Shown in pieces: positions 12,500 to 22,830 of a stretch of 64,000 bases of DNA. The stretch comes from Pomphorhynchus laevis (taxonomy: Eukaryota; Acanthocephala; Palaeacanthocephala; Echinorhynchida; Pomphorhynchidae): positions 94,280-158,279 of the forward strand of contig WNNJ02002276.1 in the NCBI GenBank assembly GCA_012934845.2. Direction: 5' to 3'. The position numbers were made by a program, and so were the translations under genes. The notes under the pieces are model-generated. The model worked only from the letters and a program-made list of their open reading frames with translations. It searched no databases and was not told where the DNA came from. The first letter of the stretch is position 1. The number at the start of each line of letters is the position of its first letter.

Positions 12500-15400
12500 A
12501 ACGACTTGCAGCTATTTCCTTAACTTGAGTACAGCTTGTGTCTCGACTTTAAGCCGATCAATCTCGTCAATTAATATATCTGTAGGTGCTTCACTCACTC
12601 TGCCTTCGAAATTTGTAACAAACAAAACCACGATTTTTTGAGGCTTTATATGTTTGTGTATGCTCTAAGCCATACTTTTCTCATTGATCGGTATTTTGTT
12701 AGAATCTGTATTTATCAGATTTTGCTCACGTTCGTCTTCTTTCTCCGCTACACTTGGGAAAGGTACAAGAAAAATCATCAATGATGGTAAGCAAGTACCG
12801 ATTTTTATTACGACTTGGTAGAGGTTCCTTGAAATTCATAGATATCCTTTGAATGGCTGGGTAACTTTTATGAGATTAGTTGGTGGTAATTTATGATATT
12901 GAGGTTTAAGCCTGGCACATATTCGACAATTTGAGATTACTTGGCGAACATCGGTAATGGAAAAAGGCAAATTCCTTGTTTGCACAAAATGCTACAAGCG
13001 TGTGACACCTGGATGACAGTATGTGCGATAAATCTCTATTAACGTATTTAGGTCATTAGATGTACATGTTGTGCAAGTTATTCTCGACAATACATCGGCA
13101 GTGCTATTTTCGGCTCCCAGACGATAAAATTAATCAAATGAAAATGGAGCCAATTCCATCTTCCACTGAGTCAACTTTTCATCTTCGATCTGAGTACGGT
13201 GAGTGTTTTTAAAATAAAAGAAACAGTTCTCTTATCAGCTATAATACGAAAATGTTAACCCAAAAGGTAGTGACGCCGCAATTTCAGGGCCTCCGCTATG
13301 GCTTATGCTTCTTTCTTTATTGAGGACTATAAAATAGCTGACGCTCGAAGAGTTTTATTGAAGAAGTCTACAGGGTGATCTTTCTGTGATAAAATGACAT
13401 CGATAGCAAAGTAAGTTGCATCCGTTTCCACTGTAAGTGGCTTATCGGGGTCAATTGTAGCAAGCACTGTTTCGATTATTTATTGTTGCATATATTGAAA
13501 TACGTCTAATATTTCTTTTTCTACCGGGAAAACTTACGTTCAATTAATGACCGAATTCGTTTTAAATAATTCCGGTTTCATCGAGAATAATGGGCGAGCA
13601 TTTCATTTTCAACAGCCTCTTTAATTCCCTCTCACTAGTTAATAATACAAATTTATTTATTAAGTTGGTTCCTTCATGTCACGAAGTGCCTTTGTTCGCT
13701 TAGGATCAGGACGAAGTTTGTTGTACTCTATTACGTAACCAAGTATAATGATACGTGTAGTAGATTCTTAACATTTTTCGATGTTTAAGTAATGTTATAG
13801 TTTCGAATTGCTTATAGCAGATTATTTAAGTTTTTGCAATGGTCGGAGATAATGTTTTCACATACTACTAAATCGTCGAGATAGGCGTAGGCACCTGTAA
13901 GGTTTTCCTTCTGTGTTATTAGATCGATTACTCGTTGAACTCGTACAGACAGCGTCTGCTTCAAATACTGTAAATAGTCGATCAGAAAATTGGAGCTCTA
14001 ATTGATGATAGACAGATTTTAAATAAACTTTACTATAAATGGCTTATCGCGATATTTGATATAAAATATGATATTTGCATATTTTTACGCGATAAGATCA
14101 TAGTCAACATCTAAAGGTGTTTATCGCTATTTCCGGTGATCACCACTATTTGCGCCCGCCACGGTGCTTGACATCTTTCAATAATACACTCTTTAAACAT
14201 TATTGAACTCTCAGACTTTTTAAAATCCATATGATGATGCGCATAATATCTTCTAGACTTTACAGCAATCAGATGACAATCTGTTGTCAGAGACAAAAAA
14301 AGCGATGGCGTTGTAATTTTGATTGCGGATCTTCGTCTGTCTCTGAATCCTTCGTCTTTCTCTGAATCCTAATAAATCAAAAATAATGTGAATCCTTCCT
14401 CGACGCTTCGGCGTAGAATCTCCATCCGTATCATTAAATTTTACAATTCTACCTATCGTTGACAATGTCGTTTTCCTATGCTTCCATTTCGACAACAGAC
14501 TTTCACTTAAACCTTTCGTTAGAGATAAAGTACGCTCATCTACCTTGATACTCCGCAACCTCCGTCAAGTTCGTAGATTGATCGATTTCCCTTCATGTAT
14601 GACTCTCATATCTTCTCTCCTTTTTCCAGACTCGATTATTGTCTTAGTCTATTTTCCAACTCACCTAAATGCACTCTTCTTCCCCTACAACGCATCGTCA
14701 ACGTAGCCGTCCGAATTCTCCTCCGTCTTCGTCGTTTTGATCATACATCCTACCATCTTGCCTCTCTCGATTTGCCTACGATTTATTGTCGTGCTCAAAT
14801 TCGTCTTCTTCTCGTTGCTTTCCGCCTTGTAACTTTTCATACCCGTTCATTTCTCAACCTTTCTTTTCTCGACAATTCTCGTCCTGTTTACTGTTTCTTG
14901 CGTTCCTGTAATTACCTTCTTTTACATGTCCCGAACTACTCTACCTCTTTTGGCTTCCGCTCCTTCGTCGTGGCTGCTCTACTCTCGTGGAATCATCTGC
15001 CCATTCATATCCACCAATCAACATCAATACCGTGCTTCAAACGCCAAATCCAATTCCATTTCAGCAATTAACTAATTAATCTGTGACTTTTGCTGTGTTC
15101 TTTTTTTGTTAGTGGTCATGTAAGCGTGCAGTTGGCACGCATTTGCCACGTTGAATAAATTATTATAGCGTTCATCATCAGCGGCGGTCGACTACCATTA
15201 AATTTTATATTAATTGATTGATTGTAAGAAAGAAGTGGATGGTCAAGAATAATTTCACCGCATAAATTTTTTAGATATAACAAGCAAATTGGCTTGTATT
15301 CAACTCTTTTGATGGATAAATCAACAATACAGCATAAACATATTGCAGATCCATGTGCAATAGATGCCATACATATTTTGGGCAAATATGGAATTTTTTT

Positions 15401-16450
15401 ACTTCAAACGTTTTGCTATGACCTATCAATAAAATTCTCACCATTTCCAGTATCCAATAAGGCCATTACAAGGTAATTATTTAGCAATACTTCTATCTTG
15501 GCCTGTTCTATATCACCTGATCTATATTGTGGCAGATAAAGATAGTGTAGCTATGGATGGAAATTGGTTAGATGTTTCGCAAGTTGTTGCAGACGAAGGA
15601 GTCAAGCCAGCAAAAGCTTATCGACAAACAATCGCAAAGTGACACAATTTATTGCATTTTCGACAACTCGCAAGTCTGGCAGTGCACTTACTGCGAGGAT
15701 GTCGCTCACGGCCACAAAAATGTACTTTTATTTTGAATGAGATATCAAAGAGCATTGATGAGCTTCATCATTTGTGTAGTTTTGTACAGGAACTGCTAGC
15801 ACGTGAATATCCGATATTCGATATGCTTCAGCATTCTACTGTGCCGATTCGATTGTTCGAGCCTTTTCAACTGCATCCGACAATGTAAGCTTTTGTGCCT
15901 CAAGCAATCGTTGTCTAATATCGCTAGATTTCAATCCTGAAATAAAGCGTCACGAACACATAAGTTGTGATGTTCATCTGCTTTGAAATCACGGAAATCA
16001 CAATTCTTTCCGAGTATATCTGGAACATATTCATTAATCGGCTGATTTTATAATTGTTTGCAGGTACTCAATTGATAGTGTCCAAATAAATCATTTTTAG
16101 GCTTCAAATATAATCCATCTAAATGCTTAAGCACCGTATCGTAATCGTCAATTTCAGAGATTTAATTCTAAACGTTTGAAGCAACATGATTAACAAGTAC
16201 ATTAATTTTATCATTTTCGTCAAGGTCAGGAACTTTCGATATGTATTTTTTGAAACTTCGTTTCCAGCGTATCCGGCAATTTTCTGAGTCAACTGTGTTA
16301 GTTGAAGTTGATAACAACTCGGGCTTAAAAAGTTTGTCCATGTATCACGATAAAGACAATAGTTTAATAAACTGTGGTAAAATAAAGATAAGACTATTCT
16401 TTGAATTTTTAAATTTCCAGGAACTATCAGGTGTAGTTAAATGACAAGAA
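12500..16450 (-). mobile_element. Ty3/Gypsy retrotransposon fossil, interrupted by a LINE
   Basis: Minus-strand translations show, from high to low coordinates, gag-like sequence (about 15.8-16.2 kb), a CCHC zinc knuckle (near 15.7 kb), a protease-like stretch (15.1-15.5 kb), reverse transcriptase palm sequence with a YLDD box (near 13.9 kb), RNase H (13.2-13.5 kb) and the integrase zinc-binding region with HPGVTR (near 13.0 kb). The same family occurs at 60.1-61.7 kb. This copy is heavily broken, with more than ten disruptions, so it is old. A LINE-B copy (14280-15170) sits between protease and reverse transcriptase. I could not place LTRs with confidence, and the integrase core seems to run out near 12.5 kb. 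Confidence 0.75.
14280..15170 (+). mobile_element. LINE-B copy, 5'-truncated, inserted in the Gypsy fossil
   Basis: The sense frame at 14595-15071 (158 codons) matches the carboxyl half of the LINE-B ORF2 at 61.7-63.3 kb almost residue for residue: SRLDYCLSLFSNSPK, LPLQRIVN, RILLRLRRFDHTSYH, SWNHLPIHI. Upstream to about 14280 the match continues with frame disruptions. The 3' end carries the family signature near 15114-15160: TCATGTAAGCGTGC, then GGCACGC, then ATTTGCCACGTT and an A/T-rich tail. It is a dead 5'-truncated copy. Frames called on the opposite strand here are antisense shadows. Confidence 0.8.
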
Positions 16451-16507
16451 AAATCATTTTGATATTTCTGAAGATGCTAGTAGTTACTAGCGAAATAATA
16501 ATGTAAT

Positions 16508-16573
16508 ATTGTAAGAACTTAATATAACCGAGACAAATTGAAATTTGTCTTGGTTATATTAAGTTCTTACAAT
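16508..16573. repeat. Near-perfect 32-bp-arm hairpin
   Basis: ATTGTAAGAACTTAATATAA begins the left arm and its complement ends the right arm. The arms are 32 bp with one G-T mismatch and a 2-nt loop. The length fits a very short palindromic MITE. It lies between the Gypsy fossil and RCL1. Confidence 0.6.
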
Positions 16574-17208
16574 TGAAAAGGACTGCTAAGTACAGTCGAA
16601 ATATCAAATAAATAAAGTTCTTTTTGTATTCTCGGGGATGGTTCGCAATAAAAAAGTTACTTTTGACCCCAAAGCAATTCTCAACGATATATTATTATAT
16701 TATATAATTATAACATATGACAATATTATTAAGTCAATAATATTATTGACTTATTCTATTTTTACATTTTTAGAAGATGTTTTAGTGAATTGACTGAATA
16801 TCCGTGTGGATCGTATCTCATTAGCCATCAATTTTGTCACTCAGGTTGTTAGCATTTGCTAAAGTATACTATGCCTATTTATGATAGTTATTTTAGCTAA
16901 TGTTTATCTTTTTGCATTGTCATCTTGAATGATTAGGATTAAGATAGTCCAGGTACACGATATTCGTGCAAAATTAAATCTGTCGACGAGTTGCAATTTC
17001 AAACATTATACTTTTTTTCAGAATGTGATGTAACTTTTTCAAATTAAAACGGTAAATCACGAATAATTTAAATCTTATGTATTATGTCTAATTATTAAAA
17101 GTATAAATTTCATTGTATAATGGAATTCACTACATGATGGGATTGAACATCCTACGTCAAAATACTTTATCACTAATATCATTCTTTATTTCAATTTATT
17201 TGTTATAG

Positions 17209-18333
17209 ATGTTTAATAAAAACACACTTGAATTTAATGGTTGTGCGTATTTTCGACAACGTCTTGCATTAAGTCTGCTCTCCGGTAAGCCCATAATTAT
17301 TAATCGTATTAGATGCGATTCTGAAAGCATCGGATGCCTTCCTTATGAGGTAGATTTATTGCGGTTCATTGAAAAGTTAACGAACGGTACAAAAGTTTCA
17401 ATTAACAAATCTGGAACTACCGTATCTTTCGTACCCGGAGTTTTAATAGGAGGCACAGTGTCCCACACTTGTGATTCGGAACAGTCCCCAAGCTATTATA
17501 TTGAATTCAGTTTGATGATAGCTCCATTCTGTAAATGTTCACTAAACATAAGCTTTACTGGTGATTATCCTAAATTATCTACCTGTCCTTCTATTGAGCG
17601 CTTGCAACGATCTGTAGCGAAAATGATTCCCAAATTTATCGAACAAAATACGGATGTAATTATCAAACGTTTAGACGATAAAGTGGTTTTCGAATGCAGT
17701 CGAGTAAATCAGTTGAAACCATGTGGTCTTTGGATTGATCCTGGTAAAGTAAAACGGATTCGTGGCGTTGCATATAGGCTTGGGAGAATACCTGCTAGCA
17801 CATTATCACGAATGATTGATTGCATTAAGAAAGTGTTGCTGGACATTTTACCAGACGTTTACATTGTATGTGACAGTCGACCTTCGAAGGAACCAGTATA
17901 CGGTCTTTGTCTGGTGGCCGAATCAACTGATCCGAACTGCTGCTACACAAGTGAAGTAACCTCTGAGAGTGTTACCAATCGTCAACTTGATAAATATGTT
18001 ACTCCAGATCTTGTTGCTGAAGAGGCGTTAACCAAACTGTTAAAAGAAATCTATTGTGGAGGTGTTGTTGATTCAGTTAGTCAGCCTTTAGCCTTACTGT
18101 ACATGGCATGTAACCAACCAGATTTATCGAAGGTTAATGTCGGACGACTTAGCAAAACATCAGTAGAAATGTTAAGGAACTTAAATAGATTTTTTAACTT
18201 GAAATTTCGACTATCAGAAGAGAATAACGCCGTGGATGCTGACGATGATACGTTTCTTACTGGATCACCAACAAGAACGATTTTATCATGCTTTGGTGTG
18301 GGTTATCGAAACATCTTTAAAAATTTAACGTAA
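17209..18333 (+). CDS. RCL1: RNA 3'-terminal phosphate cyclase-like protein, RCL1
   Basis: Single 374-codon frame, close to the 373 residues of human RCL1 and collinear from end to end. Visible family blocks: GCAYFRQRLALSLLSGKP near the start, TNGTKVSINKSGTTVSFVPG (about 57-76), GGTVSHTC, IAPFCKCSL, DPGKVKRIRGVAYRLGR (about 178-194), PDVYIVCDS, GLCLVAEST, IYCGGVVDS with QPLALLYMA, and a closing FGVGY. RCL1 is the inactive member of the cyclase fold; with the GTPase BMS1 it acts in the nucleolus in early pre-18S rRNA processing. The ATG at 17209 aligns with the usual start and directly follows TTTGTTATAG, an acceptor-like sequence, suggesting a 5'-UTR intron or trans-splicing site. Absence of coding introns contrasts with other genes here. 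The frame is intact and looks functional. Confidence 0.95.
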   Translation: MFNKNTLEFNGCAYFRQRLALSLLSGKPIIINRIRCDSESIGCLPYEVDLLRFIEKLTNGTKVSINKSGTTVSFVPGVLIGGTVSHTCDSEQSPSYYIEFSLMIAPFCKCSLNISFTGDYPKLSTCPSIERLQRSVAKMIPKFIEQNTDVIIKRLDDKVVFECSRVNQLKPCGLWIDPGKVKRIRGVAYRLGRIPASTLSRMIDCIKKVLLDILPDVYIVCDSRPSKEPVYGLCLVAESTDPNCCYTSEVTSESVTNRQLDKYVTPDLVAEEALTKLLKEIYCGGVVDSVSQPLALLYMACNQPDLSKVNVGRLSKTSVEMLRNLNRFFNLKFRLSEENNAVDADDDTFLTGSPTRTILSCFGVGYRNIFKNLT

Positions 18334-18869
18334 AAGTTCCAAATATTTCATTGTGCGTATTACATATTTTCTGTATAATATTTCTTTGTTTATTTTTTAC
18401 TTAAATACCGTGTTAATCTTGTATACGAATTTGCAGTTCAGAGGGGTCAATTGAGGCTGAAATGGATTTATTGTTCGGCCGATTGACCAAACTTATCTTC
18501 TAGGAGAAGCGTTAATATTTTCGCCTGAATGATCATAAATCAACTATGATCATGTTATCCCAGTAAAAAATCGATTATGTGAAAAACTTTTCGTCTATTT
18601 CAACATCTACACCCTAATTTTCAATTTATTATTTAATTATTTTTTATCCACGGTGGTCTATGAATTATAAAAACTATCTGATGTCATCTACGCCATAGAA
18701 TTAATGATAGTCTTATATGATTCTAACATACAAAACGTGTCATTTGAAAAGGCACATATTTCGTATCCAGATTAGATTTGTCGTTTAATTCGCATTTTAA
18801 ACTCTGTCGAGTTGGTATTTTTCAGACCAAAGTTGTATGAGTCTATAAAATTAAATTAAAATAAAATTA
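18334..18869. other. 3' flank of RCL1, no gene seen
   Basis: AT-rich sequence between the RCL1 stop and the 3' end of LINE-A. No frame is supported. A small inverted pair, GAATGATCATAA and ACTATGATCATG, lies near 18521-18555. Confidence 0.45.
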
Positions 18870-19844
18870 TTTTTTTAACGTGGCAAATGCGTGCCAGCTC
18901 ACGCTGACATGACCACAACAAAACAAAAATGTAAATCATGTGTCGAGAAGGTGTGAACGGAGGAGTGTTTGAATGTGATAAAGGAGGGAGTGCGGCGGAC
19001 GTCGAGAGGGAGTTGATTCCAGGCGAGTGAGGCGGCGACGAGGAAGGATCGGAGACCGTAGTTGTTGGAGTAATTGGGAACGTGGAGTAAGAGGGAATTA
19101 CGGAAACGCAGCGATAGCGAGGTGGGGCGAGTATCGTCTAAGAAAGGAAGGTTGATGAACGATGGGGAGCCGACAGCGATTAGACGAAAAGTTACGAGAA
19201 GAAGGCGAAGTTTGATGCGGATGTGGATGGTGGGCTAGGAGAGTTAGGCAAAATATGTGGATGTGTGGTCGAAGCGACGGAGACGAAAGATAACTAGAAG
19301 GCGGAGTTGATTATGCGTTGTAGGGGTAGGATTATGGATTTTGGAGAATTGGCGAAAAGGCTAAGCCAGTAATCGATTTTAGGAAAAAGAAATGTTTAAA
19401 GAAGAGACATACAAGAACGGAAGTCGATAAGGGGGCGGATACGGTGGATGTCACGGAGAATTAAGTTAGACGAGCGGACGTTGTCACGGATGAATTGTTT
19501 AAGAGAATAAAAAATTGCCAAAAGATACAGTGGGAGGAGAAATGTTTGGTTTACGGGGGGAGGATTTACATTATTTTGGAATTGTCGGGGTTTAGAACGA
19601 GATGGAGATTGGAGAGACGTTTGTAGATAGAAGAAAGACAGTTGGAGGCAGAAATGCCGATATCGTGTATGCGATGTGCGGGTGCATGAGCATAGATGAG
19701 GATGTCATCGGCGTATTGCATGACGTTAAAGGAGTAAGGTTTGATAAACGGAGAGAGATCACTAAGCAGAAGAGAGGAAAGCAGGGTACCTAGGACTGAA
19801 CCTTGTGGGACCCCGCAAAAAATAGGGATGGAAGGGGAGGATCA

Positions 19845-20510
19845 TTAATTAGAACAGACGCGAAAGGAACGGTCGGAAAGATATGAGGCAAACCATGCTA
19901 CGGAGGAGGAAGATAAGCTGTAATCATAACGAAGGCGAGAAAGGAGGACGGAGTGGTCCACAATGTCGAATGCGGAGGAGAGGTCGAGGGAGATGAGAAC
20001 ACTATATAGAGCCTCGTCTCGAGAAATGAGTAAGTCGTTGTAAACTTTCATGCAGGCGATTTCTGTGGAGTGATTAGAGCGGAAAGCGAATTGGAAAGAA
20101 GGATACAGATTGGATGAGGAGAGATAAGCGTTGATATGTATTAAGATGCAGCCTTCTAAGAGCTTAGAGAGAGTAGAGTAGTGAAATGGGGCGATAACTA
20201 GAAGGAAGGGTGGGGTTGAGCGATTGTTTTTTAAGGAGGGGCGAACAATTGCGGATTTACAATGTGAAGGGAAGATTCGACTGTGGATGGACGAGTTAAA
20301 CAAGGTTGTGAGAAAATGGGATATCGATGAGCATATGGATTTTAATATGTGAGTAGGCAGGGGATCGGCAGGTGAGGTTTTGTTGGGCAAGGACATGAGG
20401 ACAGATGATACTTCGGTAGGTGAGACAGGGAGACAATGAAAGAGTTCCGGGAGGATGATGCTAGGCGGGGCAGAGTGGGATAGGATGGAGACCGGGGTGT
20501 GAGAGAGCAA
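19845..20510 (-). CDS. LINE-A ORF2, reverse transcriptase part
   Basis: 221 codons covering the fingers and first palm motifs: SLPNKTSPADPLPTHILK (RT0), SAIVRPSLKN, LSKLLEGCILIHINAYL (RT2), FRSNHSTEIACMKVYNDLL, and LDLSSAFDIVDHSVLLSRL, which supplies the first catalytic aspartate. The frame ends before the YADD box; downstream sequence to 18900 keeps recognisable similarity in other frames. It closely matches the LINE-B frame at 61.7-63.3 kb. Decayed copy, not functional. Confidence 0.75.
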   Translation of the reverse strand: MLSHTPVSILSHSAPPSIILPELFHCLPVSPTEVSSVLMSLPNKTSPADPLPTHILKSICSSISHFLTTLFNSSIHSRIFPSHCKSAIVRPSLKNNRSTPPFLLVIAPFHYSTLSKLLEGCILIHINAYLSSSNLYPSFQFAFRSNHSTEIACMKVYNDLLISRDEALYSVLISLDLSSAFDIVDHSVLLSRLRYDYSLSSSSVAWFASYLSDRSFRVCSN

Positions 20511-20891
20511 CGTGGGTACTTTAGTCTGGAGAAATGACGAATAATCATGGGGATTGATGTTGCAAGGCGAAAAGGAGCGAGCAAGGATTGAGTTAAAAGT
20601 ATGCTAGAGAGTCTTAGAGTTCAATGAAGTGATGATTTGATGCTGCCAAAAAGAGTTGCATTTGGTGCGTAATAGGTAGAGATAAGACCGGCGAAAAGCT
20701 AGGTAGGAATCACGGAAAGACGGAGTGATTGAGCGGAAATCACTTCTGAGTGAGCGGTGATAGACTCTCAAAGCATGACGGAGTCGACGCTTTGAGAGTA
20801 GGCATAGGATGTCAAACTATGGGGCGCGGTGCAAGCGACGTTGAGGGTGAGGCTTTAAGGGCAAGAGAAGATCGAGAGTGGATGTGAGTTC

Positions 20892-21503
20892 CTAGTCGAA
20901 AAGAAAGGCGAGATCGTGAAGAAAGGAATATGTTATTGTGTGATAGGATAGAGACGATTTGAGTAAGGTCGAGCGGAGAAGAGAGAGGTCAAGATTACTC
21001 CAAGAGCGACGTAGGATTGTATGTGTGTGAGGAGGGGTGTGGTTGTGAGTGAGATTAAGGGTGACGAGAAAGTGATCGGATAGACCAGGATCGAAAATGG
21101 ACAGTAAGGTATAGGCAGCAAAATGATCGGGGACAGCGATGATGTCAAGTGCCCCACCAAAAATATGTGTGGGGGCAGTGGATATTGGTTTGTGGTTATA
21201 GTTAGATAGTATGTTGATGGACTGGATGGACTCTGTGGAAGAGGGGCGGTCGAGGCGGATGTTGAAGTAGCCAAGAGCGATTGAAGGGATGGAAGTGTCT
21301 AGCGGAGAAGACATAGGGGAGATGGAGCGCCATCGAATTTTGGGACGGGTGTGGACAACTTGAAAATTTCCGTCTATGTTTCGGATAGAGAGTGATGTTT
21401 CGCCGTTTTTCTCGCGACGGCGTTTTTTAATGCGGGCGGAAGAGAGTTGTGCGATTTCAGAAGGTGTGCGATCGGGGAAAATTCGAGTGGTTGAAGATGA
21501 CAT
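20892..21503 (-). CDS. LINE-A ORF2, apurinic-type endonuclease part
   Basis: The 203-codon frame contains the carboxyl half of an APE-like endonuclease: IALGYFNIRLD (position of the GDFN metal-binding box, here with Y for D), THIFGGALDII (the GGTLD box) and DPGLSDHFLVTLNL (the SDH catalytic histidine box). The order and spacing fit the nicking domain of CR1/L2 LINEs. The early part of the domain, including the first acidic catalytic residue, is not in this frame, and the YFN variant would likely be inactive. The RT domain follows in a different frame at 20510. Confidence 0.65.
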   Translation of the reverse strand: MSSSTTRIFPDRTPSEIAQLSSARIKKRRREKNGETSLSIRNIDGNFQVVHTRPKIRWRSISPMSSPLDTSIPSIALGYFNIRLDRPSSTESIQSINILSNYNHKPISTAPTHIFGGALDIIAVPDHFAAYTLLSIFDPGLSDHFLVTLNLTHNHTPPHTHTILRRSWSNLDLSLLRSTLLKSSLSYHTITYSFLHDLAFLFD

Positions 21504-21562
21504 GAGTTTAAATCGTTGAGAGAGGACAGAAGACGCGTGAGAGCAATGCTTGAAAACAATTT

Positions 21563-22045
21563 TTAGGAGAGGGGCTGGGAAGGATTAGATTGAGAAGATT
21601 TGTTTAGACGGATGAATGCGACAGGAGAAATGTCCTTGAAAAAGGATGGTTTATCCGCAGGAACAATAGACGAGATGATGGATCTGAAGGCGGAAACATC
21701 GTGGTCGAGACGTGCTTGTGGAGATAAGGAGTTGGAATGAGTGATATTAGTGACGATGACGCAACGATCGCGAGAAGGAAAGCGCTTCCGTAAAGGAGGA
21801 CGACTGACGTGAGTAGGTGAGATCACGATAGAAGAGCTGGCAGTTGATGATTTGGAGGGATTTGGTTTGACGACGGGAGACATAGAGGATAATGATAATA
21901 AAGAGGGTGGCAAGCGATGTGAGGAAAGGTTAGGATTGGAAGGATCATGGAGGTTGGTGGATGTGATTTTGATTAATGGATGCAAGTTAATGAGAAACGA
22001 GACGGGAAGGACGGAACGTGGGGTGTCGGGGAGTGAAGATGACAT
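21563..22045 (-). CDS. LINE-A ORF1-like protein
   Basis: 160 codons, rich in serine, proline and basic residues in the first 90 positions. A more ordered stretch follows: RDRCVIVTNI, then LDHDVSAFRSIISSIVP and a closing PVAFIRLNKSS. Many CR1-group ORF1 proteins have a similar short block (a V-V-x-N/G strand, then a helix) before the nucleic-acid-binding part. No zinc knuckle is visible. Its place just upstream of the endonuclease supports the ORF1 reading. In-frame sequence before the first ATG may extend it towards 22250. Likely function, by family, is binding the element's RNA. Confidence 0.5.
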   Translation of the reverse strand: MSSSLPDTPRSVLPVSFLINLHPLIKITSTNLHDPSNPNLSSHRLPPSLLSLSSMSPVVKPNPSKSSTASSSIVISPTHVSRPPLRKRFPSRDRCVIVTNITHSNSLSPQARLDHDVSAFRSIISSIVPADKPSFFKDISPVAFIRLNKSSQSNPSQPLS

Positions 22046-22250
22046 GGAATGGGAAGTGTATATGATGGCAGGGTCGGTGGTTGGAGAAAGGACATTAGAA
22101 ACGACGGGGGTAGTTTGATTTGACGTGTTGGATGTTGATATGTGCTTATTGGAAAGTTTGCGATTAGTTTCTTGTAGACTATATATATCTTGAGACTCTC
22201 TATTTCACTTCTAACTTCAAGGGTTGAAGTTAGAAGTAAAATGAAAACCA

Positions 22251-22830
22251 TTTTCGTAAAAACCCTTCATCGATTCCAACATTCACGTTTTAGTTTTAAT
22301 TTTTTATATTTTTTATATTTCTTGCTAAATGTGATGATACTGTAAGAGCATTTGCTCCGAGGTAGTATACGAAAGTTTTGTCAAATGTAGAAAAATAATA
22401 AAGTCCAACAAATTGTTTTTAATATAATATTTATAATCAACCACTGGATATGCATGTCATGTTTCTCCAAACCTGATATTCCTAGGAGAAATTGAGGCCA
22501 AATTTATTTGGCAATTGTGATCAATCTTCTTATCGCTAATATTTCATCGCTATATTTCGATTGGCTTTGATTCAATTTTCATATCGCTTATGATAACATT
22601 TCCGATTCCACTTGAGTTAATCAAAACAAGTGTATATTTTTCAGTATGCGTTCGCTATATTTCGCGTTTCATTTTGCTTCAATATGTTATACTCAAATCA
22701 CGTGATATTAAATTTAAAAATATCGGTAAAAATTATGTATATACTGTAGGATTTTTATTCGTTTAAGTTTCGTCGGATAAATTATACACTTGGGATTTCT
22801 AAACTTGTAGTTCACGATAAATTTAAACTT
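22251..22830. other. Spacer between two LINEs, no gene seen
   Basis: AT-rich. Short frames only. Near 22490-22520 a GGAGAAATTGAGGCC block faintly resembles AGAGGGGTCAATTGAGGC near 18440-18460, so an unclassified repeat may flank LINE-A. Confidence 0.4.

Larger units (their letters stand above)
18870..22250 (-). mobile_element. LINE-A, near full-length CR1/L2-like non-LTR retrotransposon, decayed
   Basis: Read on the minus strand, the element shows an ORF1-like frame (22045-21563), an APE-type endonuclease (21503-20892), reverse transcriptase (20510-19845), then a heavily interrupted RT C-terminal part down to about 18900. Its 3' end has the family signature on the minus strand: AGCGTGAGCTGGCACGC, then ATTTGCCACGTT and an A/T tail. 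At the 5' edge lies a hairpin with 14-bp arms (22207-22237). The plus strand is strikingly G-rich, which sets the element off from its surroundings. ORF2 is split into several frames, so it is inactive. LINE-A ends also occur at 54.0 and 57.9 kb; LINE-B is a sister subfamily. Confidence 0.8.

Noticed and set aside
21852-22118. 88-codon plus-strand frame rich in glycine and glutamate
   Set aside because: Antisense shadow of LINE-A ORF1.
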